DNA from: Rhizobium subbaraonis
GTDB lineage: Bacteria; Pseudomonadota; Alphaproteobacteria; Rhizobiales; Rhizobiaceae
Direction: 5' to 3'
NCBI RefSeq assembly: GCF_900220975.1
Contig: NZ_OBQD01000020.1
Span: 1-64,000, forward strand
Length of the DNA: 64,000 nucleotides
The translations under genes were made by a program, and so were the position numbers. This document shows, piece by piece, positions 34,407 through 43,254 of the stretch. The notes under the pieces were generated by a model. The model had not been told where the DNA came from. It did not search any database and was given only the letters and a program-made list of their open reading frames with translations. Every line of letters begins with the position of its first letter. Within the stretch, counting starts at the first letter, position 1.

Positions 34407-34895
34407 TCAGCCGCGGGACAGTCCGATCCGCTGGCTGAGCCAGGCGGGGCGTTCCATCGTACTATGGGCTTTGAGGTCGGCCATCAGCCGCTCCAGTGAC
34501 GGACCGGGCAGCGACGCCGAGCGCGGCTTTCCATCCGCTCGGGAAACGTGCATCAGCACCTGTTCGCATAGGGCCAGTTCGTCACCCGCCGCATTGATCA
34601 GGCGCATGAACAGGTGCAGGCGTTTTGCGTCTGCCGCAAGCACGAGTGTGTCGACATGTAGGACTTCACCGACGTGACACTCCTTGAGGAAGCCGATGCG
34701 GCTGTCGAGCGTGTACAGCGTGGCTGCGGTTTCAGCCCGGTAGGCCTCGTCGATGCCGATCCTGTCCATGTAGGCAGTCGCGGCATCGGAAAACACGATG
34801 CCATAGGCGTAGTCGCCCATATGGCCGTTGTAGTCGACCCAGGTGTCGCAGACCGTGGCGGAGAGAATGCGTAGCAGGCTTCTGTACTCGCTCAT
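34407..34895 (-). CDS. acyl-CoA thioesterase-like hot-dog protein
   Basis: 162 aa from ATG 34895, which overlaps the livM stop (ATGA). The 4HBT-like motif ATVCDTWVDYNGHMGDYAYG, with Asp and the GHM turn, and GFLKECHVGEVLHVDTLVLA mark a thioesterase-superfamily protein. A similar fold occurs in carnitine-pathway thioesterases encoded beside CaiC-like ligases and dehydrogenases. Translational coupling to livM is unusual and ties it to uptake. It probably hydrolyses a CoA intermediate of the pathway; specificity is unknown. Confidence 0.87.
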   Translation of the reverse strand: MSEYRSLLRILSATVCDTWVDYNGHMGDYAYGIVFSDAATAYMDRIGIDEAYRAETAATLYTLDSRIGFLKECHVGEVLHVDTLVLAADAKRLHLFMRLINAAGDELALCEQVLMHVSRADGKPRSASLPGPSLERLMADLKAHSTMERPAWLSQRIGLSRG

Positions 34896-35869
34896 CGGCG
34901 TTTCCATCTGTCGATTGCTGCTTCGAACTCGCCGACGATGCCGCGGCGGAAGGCAAGGACGCAGAGCATGAAGGTGGCACCGGTGATCACGGTGACCGGG
35001 AATTCGGAGGTGGCGAGCACGTTTTGCAAGGTCACCACGAGACCTGCCCCGACCACCGGCCCAAGCAACGTGCCGATGCCGCCCATCAGCGTCATCAGGA
35101 TTACCTCGCCCGACATCTGCCACGTCACGTCGGTCAGTGTCGCGAACTGGAAGATCAACGCCTTGGTTGATCCCGCAAGCCCGGCAATGGCGGCCGACAT
35201 GACGAAAGCCGAGAGCTTGTAGGCATTGACGGACAGGCCAAGCGAAATGGCCCGGGTCTCGTTTTCGCGTATTGATTTCAGGATCGCGCCGAAGGGCGAA
35301 TTGACGATCCGCCAGATGGCGAAGATGCCGAGCAGGAACACGCCGAGGACGAAATAATACATGTTCATCGTCTGGCCGAGGTCGATCAGACCGAAGAGCT
35401 TGCCGCGCGGCACGCCCTGAATGCCGTCTTCCCCGCCGGTAAACGGCGCTTGCAGGCAGAAGAAGTAGAACATCTGCGACAACGCAAGCGTGATCATCGC
35501 GAAATAGATGCCCTGGCGCCTGATGGCAAGGAAACCGATGACCGCTCCGATCACGATGGCGCTTGATACCCCGGCAACGACGGCAAGTTCAGGTGGAAAA
35601 CCCCAGACTTTCGCCGCATGGGCCGTCACATAGGCCGCACCTCCGAAAAAGGCCGCATGGCCGAAGGACAGAAGCCCCGTATAGCCGAGCAGCAGGTTGA
35701 AGGCCGAGGCAAACAGTGCAAAGCAGAGGATCTTCATGACGAAGATCGGGTAGAAGAACATCGGCGCGGCGACGAGCGCGGCAATGCCGATGCAGACGGC
35801 GAGGAGCTGCAGGGGGGCGCGGCCAGTGGCCGGCTCGACGATGGGGTGGGACAGGGACGTCTCGGTCAT
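34892..35869 (-). CDS. branched-chain-type ABC transporter permease (LivM)
   Basis: 325 aa, about ten hydrophobic helices. LivM motifs: AFNLLLGYTGLLSFGHAAFF, AIRRQGIYFAMITLALSQMF, LKSIRENETRAISLG and LMGGIGTLLGPVVGAG. It forms the inner-membrane channel with LivH. ATG 35869 lies two bases from the livH stop. Given the CoA-pathway neighbours, the imported compound is more likely an aromatic or short organic acid than an amino acid. Confidence 0.94.
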   Translation of the reverse strand: MTETSLSHPIVEPATGRAPLQLLAVCIGIAALVAAPMFFYPIFVMKILCFALFASAFNLLLGYTGLLSFGHAAFFGGAAYVTAHAAKVWGFPPELAVVAGVSSAIVIGAVIGFLAIRRQGIYFAMITLALSQMFYFFCLQAPFTGGEDGIQGVPRGKLFGLIDLGQTMNMYYFVLGVFLLGIFAIWRIVNSPFGAILKSIRENETRAISLGLSVNAYKLSAFVMSAAIAGLAGSTKALIFQFATLTDVTWQMSGEVILMTLMGGIGTLLGPVVGAGLVVTLQNVLATSEFPVTVITGATFMLCVLAFRRGIVGEFEAAIDRWKRR

Positions 35870-35870
35870 G

Positions 35871-36758
35871 TCACGCTTCCTTTCCGAAAAGTCCGGCCGG
35901 GCGAAGCAGCAGCACCACAGCCATGATGACGAAGACGACGATGTTGGACGCTTCGGGATAGATGACCTTCGTCAGTCCCTCGGCGAGACCGAGCAGATAA
36001 CCGGTTGCGATCGCGCCGAAGATCGACCCCATGCCGCCGACGACGACCACGGCAAAGACGATGATGATGATGTTGGAGCCCATGACCGGGCTCACCTGGT
36101 AGATCGGCGCGGCGAGAATGCCGGTGAAGCCCGCCAGTGCGCAGCCGAAGGCATAGGTGAACGTCAGCAGGAGCGGTACGTTGACGCCGAACGCCTGCAC
36201 GAGCGTCGGGTTTTCCGTCGCCGCCCGCAGGTAGGAGCCGAGCTTCGTCCGCTCGATCAGGAACCAGGTGCCGATGCAGACCGCAAAGGACGCGACGACG
36301 ACCCAGGCGCGGTAGTTGGGCAGGAACATGAAGCCGAGATTGGTGCCGCCGGCAAGGCTGGGCGGTACCGCGTAGGGTTGGCCGGAGGAGCCGTAGAAAT
36401 AGCGGAACGTGCCTTCGATGAAGAGCGCCAGCCCGAAGGTGAAGAGCAGGCTGTAGAGATGATCGAGCTTGTAGAGGCGCGACAGCATGGTTCGCTCGAG
36501 AACCGCGCCGAGGAGGCCAACGACCAGCGGCGCCAAGATCAGCGCCGGCCAGTAGCCGATGCCCGCGAAGGCGAGCAAAAGGTAGCCGACGAAGGCGCCC
36601 AGCATGTAGAGCGCCCCATGGGCGAAATTGATGATGCGCAGCAGTCCGAAGATGACGGCGAGGCCAAGGCTGAGCACGGCATAGAACGAGCCGTTGATCA
36701 AGCCTACCAGAAGCTGGCCCAGGAGCGCCTGGAGGGGAATTCCGAAAATCATCGTCAT
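35871..36758 (-). CDS. branched-chain-type ABC transporter permease (LivH)
   Basis: 295 aa. LivH signature: LVGLINGSFYAVLSLGLAVI, INFAHGALYMLGAF, LRAATENPTLVQAFGVN and VFAVVVVGGMGSIFGAIATG. Membrane partner of LivM. The ATG follows the livF stop with two bases between, in the order K, G, F, H, M of one operon. Length and topology are normal. Confidence 0.94.
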   Translation of the reverse strand: MTMIFGIPLQALLGQLLVGLINGSFYAVLSLGLAVIFGLLRIINFAHGALYMLGAFVGYLLLAFAGIGYWPALILAPLVVGLLGAVLERTMLSRLYKLDHLYSLLFTFGLALFIEGTFRYFYGSSGQPYAVPPSLAGGTNLGFMFLPNYRAWVVVASFAVCIGTWFLIERTKLGSYLRAATENPTLVQAFGVNVPLLLTFTYAFGCALAGFTGILAAPIYQVSPVMGSNIIIIVFAVVVVGGMGSIFGAIATGYLLGLAEGLTKVIYPEASNIVVFVIMAVVLLLRPAGLFGKEA

Positions 36759-36760
36759 GC

Positions 36761-37471
36761 TCAGACTCCGAGCGCCCGGTTGAGTGACTGGATACGATCC
36801 GGCAGCTGCGCGGTAGTGAAGCTATCGGTGACCTGGCCGTGATCCATCACATAGAAGCGGTCGGCGATCTTGGACGCGAAGCGGAAGTTCTGCTCGACCA
36901 GAAGCACGGTCAGCCCCCGCTGCTTGAGGGCAAGCAGCATTTCGCCGATGCGCTGGACGATGACAGGCGCAAGCCCTTCGGTCGGCTCGTCGAGGAGGAT
37001 CAGCTTGACGCCGGTGCGCAGGATGCGGGCGATCGCCAGCATCTGCTGTTCGCCGCCGGACAGCTTCGTTCCCGGACTCGAGCGCCGCTCCAGCAGGTTG
37101 GGGAACAGCGTGTAGATTTCCTCGACCGACATTCCACCTCTGTCGACGACCGGCGGCAGCAGTAGGTTCTCCTCGACCGTCAGTGTCGCGAAGATACCGC
37201 GCTCTTCCGGCACGAAGCCGATGCCGGCATGGGCAGTGCGGTGCAGCGGCAGCTTGAGCACATCCTGCCCATCGAAAGTCACCGAACCGGTGCGCTTGCG
37301 CAGGATGCCCATAATGGCCCGCAAAGTCGTGGTCTTTCCCACGCCGTTGCGGCCGAGAAGGGTCACGGTTTCACCCGGCCAGATATCCAGATCGACGCCA
37401 TGCAGCGCGTGGCTTTCGCCGTACCAGGCATTGAGCCCCCGCACGGAAAGAAGCGGTTGCGAACTATGCAT
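36761..37471 (-). CDS. branched-chain-type ABC transporter ATPase (LivF)
   Basis: 236 aa from ATG 37471 (ATG 37477 also possible). Walker A GRNGVGKTT, the LivF-specific GIGFVPEERGIFATLTVEEN, signature LSGGEQQMLAIARIL, Walker B LILLDEPTEGLAP and switch His replaced by the usual Gln region (VEQN). It energises import with LivG. The start overlaps the livG 3' end by a few bases. Confidence 0.94.
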   Translation of the reverse strand: MHSSQPLLSVRGLNAWYGESHALHGVDLDIWPGETVTLLGRNGVGKTTTLRAIMGILRKRTGSVTFDGQDVLKLPLHRTAHAGIGFVPEERGIFATLTVEENLLLPPVVDRGGMSVEEIYTLFPNLLERRSSPGTKLSGGEQQMLAIARILRTGVKLILLDEPTEGLAPVIVQRIGEMLLALKQRGLTVLLVEQNFRFASKIADRFYVMDHGQVTDSFTTAQLPDRIQSLNRALGV

Positions 37472-38258
37472 CTTCATTTCCCATATAGGCGGCGCGAACA
37501 CGCGGATCGTTGCTGACGGTCTCATAGTCGCCGGTCGTCAGGATCTCGCCGCGCTGGAGCACGGTCACGTCGTGACAGATCTCGGAGACGACCTTCAGAT
37601 TGTGCTCGACCATCAGCACGGCGCGATCCTTCGCGACTTCGCTGATCAGGCCGGCCATCACGGAAACGTCTTCCTGACCCATGCCGGCCAGCGGCTCGTC
37701 AAGCAGAAGCACTCTGGGGTCAAGCGCCAGCGTCGTTGCGATCTCCAGTGCTCGCTTCCGCCCATAGGAAAGGTCCGAGGCGAGGCGGTGGCGCATGTCC
37801 TGCAAGCCGACGCGCTCCAGAAGCTCGAGCGCCTGCCGGTCGAGGTTGCGAAGCGACCCGAGCGACCGCCAGAACTGGACGGCCTGACCGTTCGGGCGCT
37901 GCAGGGCCACCCGGACATTCTCAAGCAGCGTCATCTGCGGAAAGGTCGCCGAAATCTGGAAGGAACGCACCAGACCCATGCGCGCGACTTTTGCCGGCGC
38001 GGACCGGGTGATGTCGGTTCCCTCCAGTCGGATCGTGCCTGCCGTCGACGGAAGGAACTTTGTCAGCAGATTGAAGACAGTGGTCTTCCCGGCACCATTC
38101 GGTCCGATCAAGGCGTGAACGCGGGCGTGATGGACGTCGAGATCGACATTCCTGACCGCATGGAAACCGCCGAATGTCTTGGACAGGCCCCGTGCCGACA
38201 GAACGGCACGAGGCTTTTCGACATGGGCGTCTCCGAAGGGGAGCACCGCAACCGTCAT
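37464..38258 (-). CDS. branched-chain-type ABC transporter ATPase (LivG)
   Basis: 264 aa from ATG 38258, which overlaps the livK stop (ATGA). Walker A GPNGAGKTTVFNLLT, LivG-type GLVRSFQISATFPQMTLLEN, a signature that reads LSYGRKRALEIATTLAL (the SYG variant usual in LivG), and Walker B VLLLDEPLAGMGQED. A longer in-frame start exists but would lie within livK. Confidence 0.93.
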   Translation of the reverse strand: MTVAVLPFGDAHVEKPRAVLSARGLSKTFGGFHAVRNVDLDVHHARVHALIGPNGAGKTTVFNLLTKFLPSTAGTIRLEGTDITRSAPAKVARMGLVRSFQISATFPQMTLLENVRVALQRPNGQAVQFWRSLGSLRNLDRQALELLERVGLQDMRHRLASDLSYGRKRALEIATTLALDPRVLLLDEPLAGMGQEDVSVMAGLISEVAKDRAVLMVEHNLKVVSEICHDVTVLQRGEILTTGDYETVSNDPRVRAAYMGNEDA

Positions 38259-39457
38259 TTCTTGACCAGCGGGCATTCGCTCTTGTCGAGCGGGCGGAAG
38301 GCCTGGTCGCCGGGGATGGTGCGAATGACCTTGTAGTAATCCCACGGCCCCTTTGACTCCTCAGGCTTCTTGACCTGTACCAGGTACATGTCGTGAACCA
38401 TGCGGCCGTCTTCGCGCAGACGGGCATTGCGGGCAAAGAAGTCGTTGATGTCCATGGTGCGCATCTTGTCGATGGCAGCCTTGCCGCTGACGCTGCCAGC
38501 CGCTTCCGCAGCCTTCAGGTAGTTCATGACCGAGGAGTACACGCCGGCATGAACCATGGTCGGCATCTTGCCGTTCATGCGTTCGCCGAAGCGCTTTGAC
38601 CAGGCGCGGGTCTCGTCGTCGAGGTCCCAGTAGAAGCCCGTCGTCAGGGTCAGGCCCTGCGCGGTTTCAAGCCCGACTGCATGGACGTCCGAAAGGAACA
38701 GCAGCATGCCGGCGATACGCTGGCCAGAGGCAGTGATGCCATATTCGGCGGCCTGCTTGAGGGCCGTCATGGTGTCGCCGGACGAGTTCGCCAGGGCAAC
38801 GACGTCAGCGCCCGAAGACTGGGCCTGCAACAGATAAGAGGAGAAGTCCGTCGTTTCGCGCGGATGGCGCACCGTGCCGACCACTTCGCCACCGGCCGCA
38901 AGCACGGCTTCCGACGTGTCGCGCTCAAGCGCGTGGCCGAAGGTGTAGTCGACGGTGACGAAATACCACTTCTTGCCGCCCTCCTCGGTGATCGCGCGGC
39001 CCGTACCATTCGCCAGTGCGTAGGTGTCCCAGGTCCACTGGGCGGTCGTCGGCGAGCAGGCCTTGCCCGTCAGGTCAGAGGAGCCGGCAGTCGACACCAG
39101 GAAGGCGACATCCGCGTTACGGGTGATTTCCTGGACGGCCATGGCGACAGACGACGTCGGCACGTCGACAATGGCCTTGACGTTCTGTTCGTCGATCCAG
39201 CGCCGAGCGAGCGTCGAGCCGACATCAGGCTTGTTCTGATGGTCGCCGACGATGACCTCGACAGGTTCGCCCAGAAGCTTGCCGCCGAAATCCTCGACAG
39301 CCATCTGTGCGGCCACGACCGAACCCTGGCCGGCCAGATCGAAGTTCATGCCCGACATGTCTGTCAGGACGCCGAGCCGATAGGGTTCGGCGAGCGCCGG
39401 TGTCGCCGCCAGCAGGGCTGACGTCGCTGCGGCAAGGATCGTAGATTTGAATGGCAT
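38255..39457 (-). CDS. ABC transporter substrate-binding protein (LivK-like, Peripla_BP_6)
   Basis: 400 aa with a signal peptide ending near ATPALAEP. The type-I fold shows YRLGVLTDMSGMNFDLAGQG, VEVIVGDHQNKPDVGSTLAR, DVPTSSVAMAVQEI, KWYFVTVDYTFGHALERDTS and TTDFSSYLLQAQSSGADVVA. Such divergent LivK proteins in catabolic operons often bind aromatic or aliphatic acids and not leucine. It is preceded at 39 bp by the enoyl-CoA hydratase gene and overlaps livG by ATGA. Confidence 0.93.
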   Translation of the reverse strand: MPFKSTILAAATSALLAATPALAEPYRLGVLTDMSGMNFDLAGQGSVVAAQMAVEDFGGKLLGEPVEVIVGDHQNKPDVGSTLARRWIDEQNVKAIVDVPTSSVAMAVQEITRNADVAFLVSTAGSSDLTGKACSPTTAQWTWDTYALANGTGRAITEEGGKKWYFVTVDYTFGHALERDTSEAVLAAGGEVVGTVRHPRETTDFSSYLLQAQSSGADVVALANSSGDTMTALKQAAEYGITASGQRIAGMLLFLSDVHAVGLETAQGLTLTTGFYWDLDDETRAWSKRFGERMNGKMPTMVHAGVYSSVMNYLKAAEAAGSVSGKAAIDKMRTMDINDFFARNARLREDGRMVHDMYLVQVKKPEESKGPWDYYKVIRTIPGDQAFRPLDKSECPLVKK

Positions 39458-39496
39458 GCGGTTCCTCCTCCTGAATTGATCTGTATTGCAGCGCCG

Positions 39497-40228
39497 TCAG
39501 CCACCTTGCTCCGTCAAGGTGCGTGACAGAAAAAACTGGTCCTGCTCGAAACCGGCCGCCCAGTTTGCCCTGAGGTTGGCGTCGATCGAGCGCTTGGTCA
39601 TGCGCAGGGCTGCGGGCGGGCAAAGGGCGATTGTATCGCCCAGCGCGCGAGCCGCATCGACCGCCCCGCCCTTCACCGCAAACTCGTCGCAAAGGCCGAT
39701 GGAAAGAGCCTCTTCAGCCTCGATACGCTGATCGGTAAACAAAGCCCTCTTGGCCCGGGTCGCACCGATCAAATTGGAAAGCAGCGGCAGGCCGCCCCAG
39801 CCGAGCGTCATGCCGAGCTTCACCTCGGGAAAACGGAAATAGGCACCTTCGCCAGCGATACGAAAATCCGCAGTCAGCGCCAGGATTGCACCACCGCCAA
39901 TGACCGCGCCTTCAAGGGCGGCGATGGTGACCTGGGGCAGACGCAGCCAGCGCTCGCACATGCGCCCGCCGGCCGACATGGCGCGGCTACGCACCACCGG
40001 ATCGGCATCCTTCCGCCACAGCCGGTCGTCATCGAGATCGACGCCGGCCGAGAACCGCGCCTCCGTTCCGGTCAGGACCACGATCTGCACGCCTGTATCG
40101 GCGGCAAGTTCATCCGCGGCTGCCGTCAGGGCCTCTATCGCCTCCATATTCAGGGCGTTTGCCTTGCTTCCACGGTCGTAGCGCACCAGCGCCAACGGAC
40201 CTTCGCGTTCAATGCTGACGACGGTCAA
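39497..40228 (-). CDS. enoyl-CoA hydratase/isomerase (crotonase family)
   Basis: 243 aa from TTG 40228, chosen because a GGGGGAGGGG run sits just upstream; a TTG at 40246 is also in frame. Crotonase features: SKANALNMEAIEAL, ARFSAGVDLDDD (first oxyanion strand), LEGAVIGGGAILALTADFRI (second oxyanion) and FRFPEVKLGMTLGWGG, the position of the usual catalytic Glu. ECH members hydrate enoyl-CoA, isomerise or cleave CoA esters; with a MaoC hydratase already present this one may do a different step. First gene of the leftward operon with livKGFHM. Confidence 0.9.
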   Translation of the reverse strand: MTVVSIEREGPLALVRYDRGSKANALNMEAIEALTAAADELAADTGVQIVVLTGTEARFSAGVDLDDDRLWRKDADPVVRSRAMSAGGRMCERWLRLPQVTIAALEGAVIGGGAILALTADFRIAGEGAYFRFPEVKLGMTLGWGGLPLLSNLIGATRAKRALFTDQRIEAEEALSIGLCDEFAVKGGAVDAARALGDTIALCPPAALRMTKRSIDANLRANWAAGFEQDQFFLSRTLTEQGG

Positions 40229-40257
40229 GAACCCCTCCCCCGGCAAAACTTCTTTGA

Positions 40258-40273
40258 CATACTACCGAGTATG
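40258..40273. promoter_or_regulatory. palindromic TetR operator, copy 2, over a promoter
   Basis: CATACTACCGAGTATG has the same perfect arms as 31166-31181. A -35 TTGACA (40254-40259) overlaps its left arm, and a CATATT -10 candidate lies 17 bases further at 40277-40282, toward the ligase gene. The site is between the divergent hydratase/transporter and ligase/ADH transcripts, so one dimer could repress both. Confidence 0.75.
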
Positions 40274-40348
40274 TTGCATATTCATTCCGACTTTGCAACG
40301 GGCTCTTTTCGTGCTTTGTCGAGGATGCCCTGGAGGAGGATTCTGAGA

Positions 40349-41950
40349 ATGACGGACTTGGAAAGCGCGCTGAACCGCGACCGATCGGTGCTGCGCTATC
40401 TGCTGGATCGCTATGCACAGGAAACGCCGGACGCGCCGTTCGTGCATTTCTGGCCCACGGTGAAATGGGATTATCGCACCGCGCGCGAACAGGTCCGCCG
40501 TCGCGCGGCAACGCTTCACGCCCATGGCGTCCGCCGGGGCGATCACGTCCTCTGCTTCATGGGAAATGGGCCGGATCTGCTCGCCACCTGGTTTGCAATC
40601 AATTACCTCGGTGCGGTCTATGTGCCGATCAACACCGGCGCACGAGGCCGACCGCTCGAACACATCTTCTCGGACGCGGATGCGCCGCTGATGGTCGCTG
40701 AAGAAGCCCTGCTCGACAGGCTGGACGGTATTTCCCCGGGCAAATTGAAAAAGGTGCTGACTGTGGCTGGTGCAGGCACTGCCACGGTGCGGCAAGGTGT
40801 GGAGATCGTCCCGCTTGCAGACGTCTCCGAGATCGATGACACGGCCTTGACACTCGACCGCCCGATCGAGCCATGGGACACGCTGGCGATCATGTACACC
40901 TCCGGCACGACCGGAAATGCCAAGGGGGTCGTCACCTCCTACGTCCAGCTCTACACGATGGGACCCGATGCCTTCGACTGCGTCGAGCCTGACGACCGCT
41001 GCATGATCTGCGGGCCGATCTTCCATTGCGGATCGACCCTTTATGTCTATGCCATGCTCGCCCGCGGCGGTTCGATCGGCATGATGCGCGAATTCAAGAC
41101 GCAGGATTTCTGGCCGGCGGTGCGCGATACGGGCTCGACCTTCGCGCTTCTGCTTGGGGTCATGGCGAGCTTCCTCCTCAAGCAGCCGCCATCGGCGGAT
41201 GACCGGAACCACCCGCTGCGTCGGGTCTTCATCACGCCCTTCGGCGAGGATGGACCGCTCTTTGCCGAGCGTTTCGGCGTGGATGCCTGGACGATCTACA
41301 ACATGACCGAGATCGCAAGCCCGCTGCATGCCGGCCCGGGCCTCACCGAAAAGGGCATCACCGGAAAGCCACGTCCCTGGTGCGAACTGCGCATCGTCGA
41401 TGAAAACGACATGGAGGTGCCAGACGGCGCAACCGGCGAATTGGTCATCCGCTCGCATCGTCCCTGGGCTCTGATGAAGGGATATTACAACAACCCCACA
41501 GCGACCGTGGAAGCCATGCGAAACGGCTGGTTCCATACCGGCGATGGCTTCCGTCGCGATGCCGAGGGCCGCTACTTCTTTGTCGACCGGCTGAAGGACG
41601 TCATCCGCCGACGCGGCGAAAACATCTCCTCTTTCGCGCTGGAAAGCGAAGTCACCACCCATGACGACGTCAAGGAATGCGCGGCCGTTGCCGTCCCAAG
41701 CGAGCATTCCGAAGACGAGGTGCTGATTGCGGTGACGCCGGTCGAGGGCCACAACATCGATCCGGTCGCACTCATGATGTTCCTCGCCGATCGGCTTCCC
41801 CGCTACATGGTGCCGCGCTACCTGCGGATCGTCGATGCGCTTCCAAAGACCGCAAGCGGCAAGATCCAGAAGCACCTGCTGCGGACGGAGGGCGTTACCG
41901 CCGACGCCTATGACCGCGAAGCAGAGGGGCTAAAACTTCGCCGCGCCTGA
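40349..41950 (+). CDS. acyl-CoA ligase (AMP-forming, CaiC-like)
   Basis: 533 aa from ATG 40349 (GGAGGAGG at 40332-40339). An in-frame ATG at 40271 lies inside the operator and promoter and is excluded. ANL motifs: IMYTSGTTGNAKGVV (P-loop), YNMTEIASPLHAGPG, GYYNNPTATVEAM with GWFHTGDGF, DRLKDVIRRRGENIS (hinge) and PKTASGKIQKHLLR with the catalytic Lys. It is closest to crotonobetaine/carnitine-CoA ligases. It should activate the imported acid to its CoA ester, the entry step of the pathway. Confidence 0.92.
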   Translation: MTDLESALNRDRSVLRYLLDRYAQETPDAPFVHFWPTVKWDYRTAREQVRRRAATLHAHGVRRGDHVLCFMGNGPDLLATWFAINYLGAVYVPINTGARGRPLEHIFSDADAPLMVAEEALLDRLDGISPGKLKKVLTVAGAGTATVRQGVEIVPLADVSEIDDTALTLDRPIEPWDTLAIMYTSGTTGNAKGVVTSYVQLYTMGPDAFDCVEPDDRCMICGPIFHCGSTLYVYAMLARGGSIGMMREFKTQDFWPAVRDTGSTFALLLGVMASFLLKQPPSADDRNHPLRRVFITPFGEDGPLFAERFGVDAWTIYNMTEIASPLHAGPGLTEKGITGKPRPWCELRIVDENDMEVPDGATGELVIRSHRPWALMKGYYNNPTATVEAMRNGWFHTGDGFRRDAEGRYFFVDRLKDVIRRRGENISSFALESEVTTHDDVKECAAVAVPSEHSEDEVLIAVTPVEGHNIDPVALMMFLADRLPRYMVPRYLRIVDALPKTASGKIQKHLLRTEGVTADAYDREAEGLKLRRA

Positions 41951-41972
41951 GGCGGCAGCATCAAATCTTCTT

Positions 41973-41993
41973 CTCCCGGCCCCGTGCCGGGAG
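41973..41993 (+). promoter_or_regulatory. hairpin between ligase and Fe-ADH genes
   Basis: CTCCCGGC, loop CCCGT, GCCGGGAG: a perfect 8-bp stem 23 bases after the ligase stop, with no U-run after it. It could stabilise the upstream message or act as a weak attenuator before the dehydrogenase gene. Confidence 0.45.
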
Positions 41994-42046
41994 CCTCAAA
42001 CACGGAAAAGGCGTACGCAGAGCGCTGCCGGAACGGAACTGATGCC

Positions 42047-43204
42047 ATGAGCAACTTTATCTTCAACACAACGAAATCGGTCGTCGCGGAAGCGGGTGCC
42101 AGTGTGCGAATGGCAGACATCGCCGGCGGCTTGCTCGGCGATCGCGTCGTTGTTGTCACCGACAAGGGCGTGCGCGCCCTTGGCCTCGCCGACGCTGCCA
42201 TAGCCTCGCTCGAAGCGGCCGGTATCGCCGTCGCCATCTTCGACGACGTTGCCGCCGACCCTCCGGAAAGCAACATTCACGCGCTGGTCGAGGCCGTCAG
42301 GGCGCATCAGACAACCGGAATTCTGGCGATCGGCGGCGGTTCCCCGATGGACGTTGCAAAGGTGGCGGCTCTTCTGGTGGGCGGCGGCGAAAGGCTCGCC
42401 GACGTCTATGGCGTCAACGTCGCACGTGGGCCGCGCCTGCCGCTGGTGCTTGTGCCGACGACGGCCGGGACAGGCTCCGAAGTCACGCCGATTGCAATCA
42501 TCACGACGGGCGACGCAGAAAAGAAGGGTGTCGTCTCGCCGCTGCTGCTGCCGGACATGGCAATCCTCGACGCCGATCTGACCCTTGGTCTGCCACCCGC
42601 TGTCACTGCGGCAACCGGCATCGATGCGATGGTCCATGCTATCGAATCCTACGCCTCGATATCGGCCAACAACAATCCGATCTCCCGTGGCCTCGCCCGT
42701 CAGGCACTGCAACTGCTCGGCGCCAATATCCGCGAGGCCGTTTTCAATGGCCGCGATCGCGCTGCGCGTTCCGCCATGCTACTCGGATCGCTGCTGGCGG
42801 GTCAGGCTTTTGCGAACTCTCCGGTCGCCGCCGTGCATGCGCTTGCCTATCCGATCGGCGGGCATTTCCATGTGCCGCATGGACTTTCGAATGCGCTGGT
42901 CTTGGCGCATGTGCTGCGTTTCAACCTGCCGGCCACCCGGGACGTCTATGCCGAGATCGCGGCGGATGCTTTTCCCGAGCTTGCCGATGTCGCTGCGGCC
43001 GAGCGGGCCCAGGCCTTCATCGAGGCACTGGCGAATCTTGGACGCGATCTGAGAATTCCTCAGTCTCTGCGAGAGGTTGGCATCCCCCGTGACGCACTGC
43101 CGATGATGGCACGCGACGCGATGAAACAGACCCGTCTTCTCGTCAACAACCCCCGTCCGCTGGCCGAGGAGGATGCTTTGGCGATCTATGAGGCGGCGTT
43201 CTGA
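42047..43204 (+). CDS. iron-containing alcohol dehydrogenase
   Basis: 385 aa from ATG 42047. Family III ADH motifs: ILAIGGGSPMDVAKVAALL (NAD-binding), VPTTAGTGSEVTPIAII, a metal site with Asp and His in GIDAMVHAIESYAS, and later His in HGLSNALVLAHVL. It interconverts an alcohol and aldehyde or ketone with NAD(P). It lies in the ligase transcription unit and may oxidise an alcohol precursor to feed the ligase. A paralogue is encoded at 58271, in another cassette. Confidence 0.92.
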   Translation: MSNFIFNTTKSVVAEAGASVRMADIAGGLLGDRVVVVTDKGVRALGLADAAIASLEAAGIAVAIFDDVAADPPESNIHALVEAVRAHQTTGILAIGGGSPMDVAKVAALLVGGGERLADVYGVNVARGPRLPLVLVPTTAGTGSEVTPIAIITTGDAEKKGVVSPLLLPDMAILDADLTLGLPPAVTAATGIDAMVHAIESYASISANNNPISRGLARQALQLLGANIREAVFNGRDRAARSAMLLGSLLAGQAFANSPVAAVHALAYPIGGHFHVPHGLSNALVLAHVLRFNLPATRDVYAEIAADAFPELADVAAAERAQAFIEALANLGRDLRIPQSLREVGIPRDALPMMARDAMKQTRLLVNNPRPLAEEDALAIYEAAF

Positions 43205-43254
43205 ACAGGATGGGCTGCGACGCCGCCTGCTCAACTTTGCGGCGGCGAGGTCTG

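Noticed and set aside
40271-40348. Upstream ATG for the acyl-CoA ligase at 40271
   Set aside because: It lies within the operator and before the probable -10 element; the ATG at 40349 has a strong ribosome site.
41973-41993. Intrinsic terminator ending the ligase transcript
   Set aside because: The stem is perfect but lacks a U-run, so it is listed only as a hairpin.
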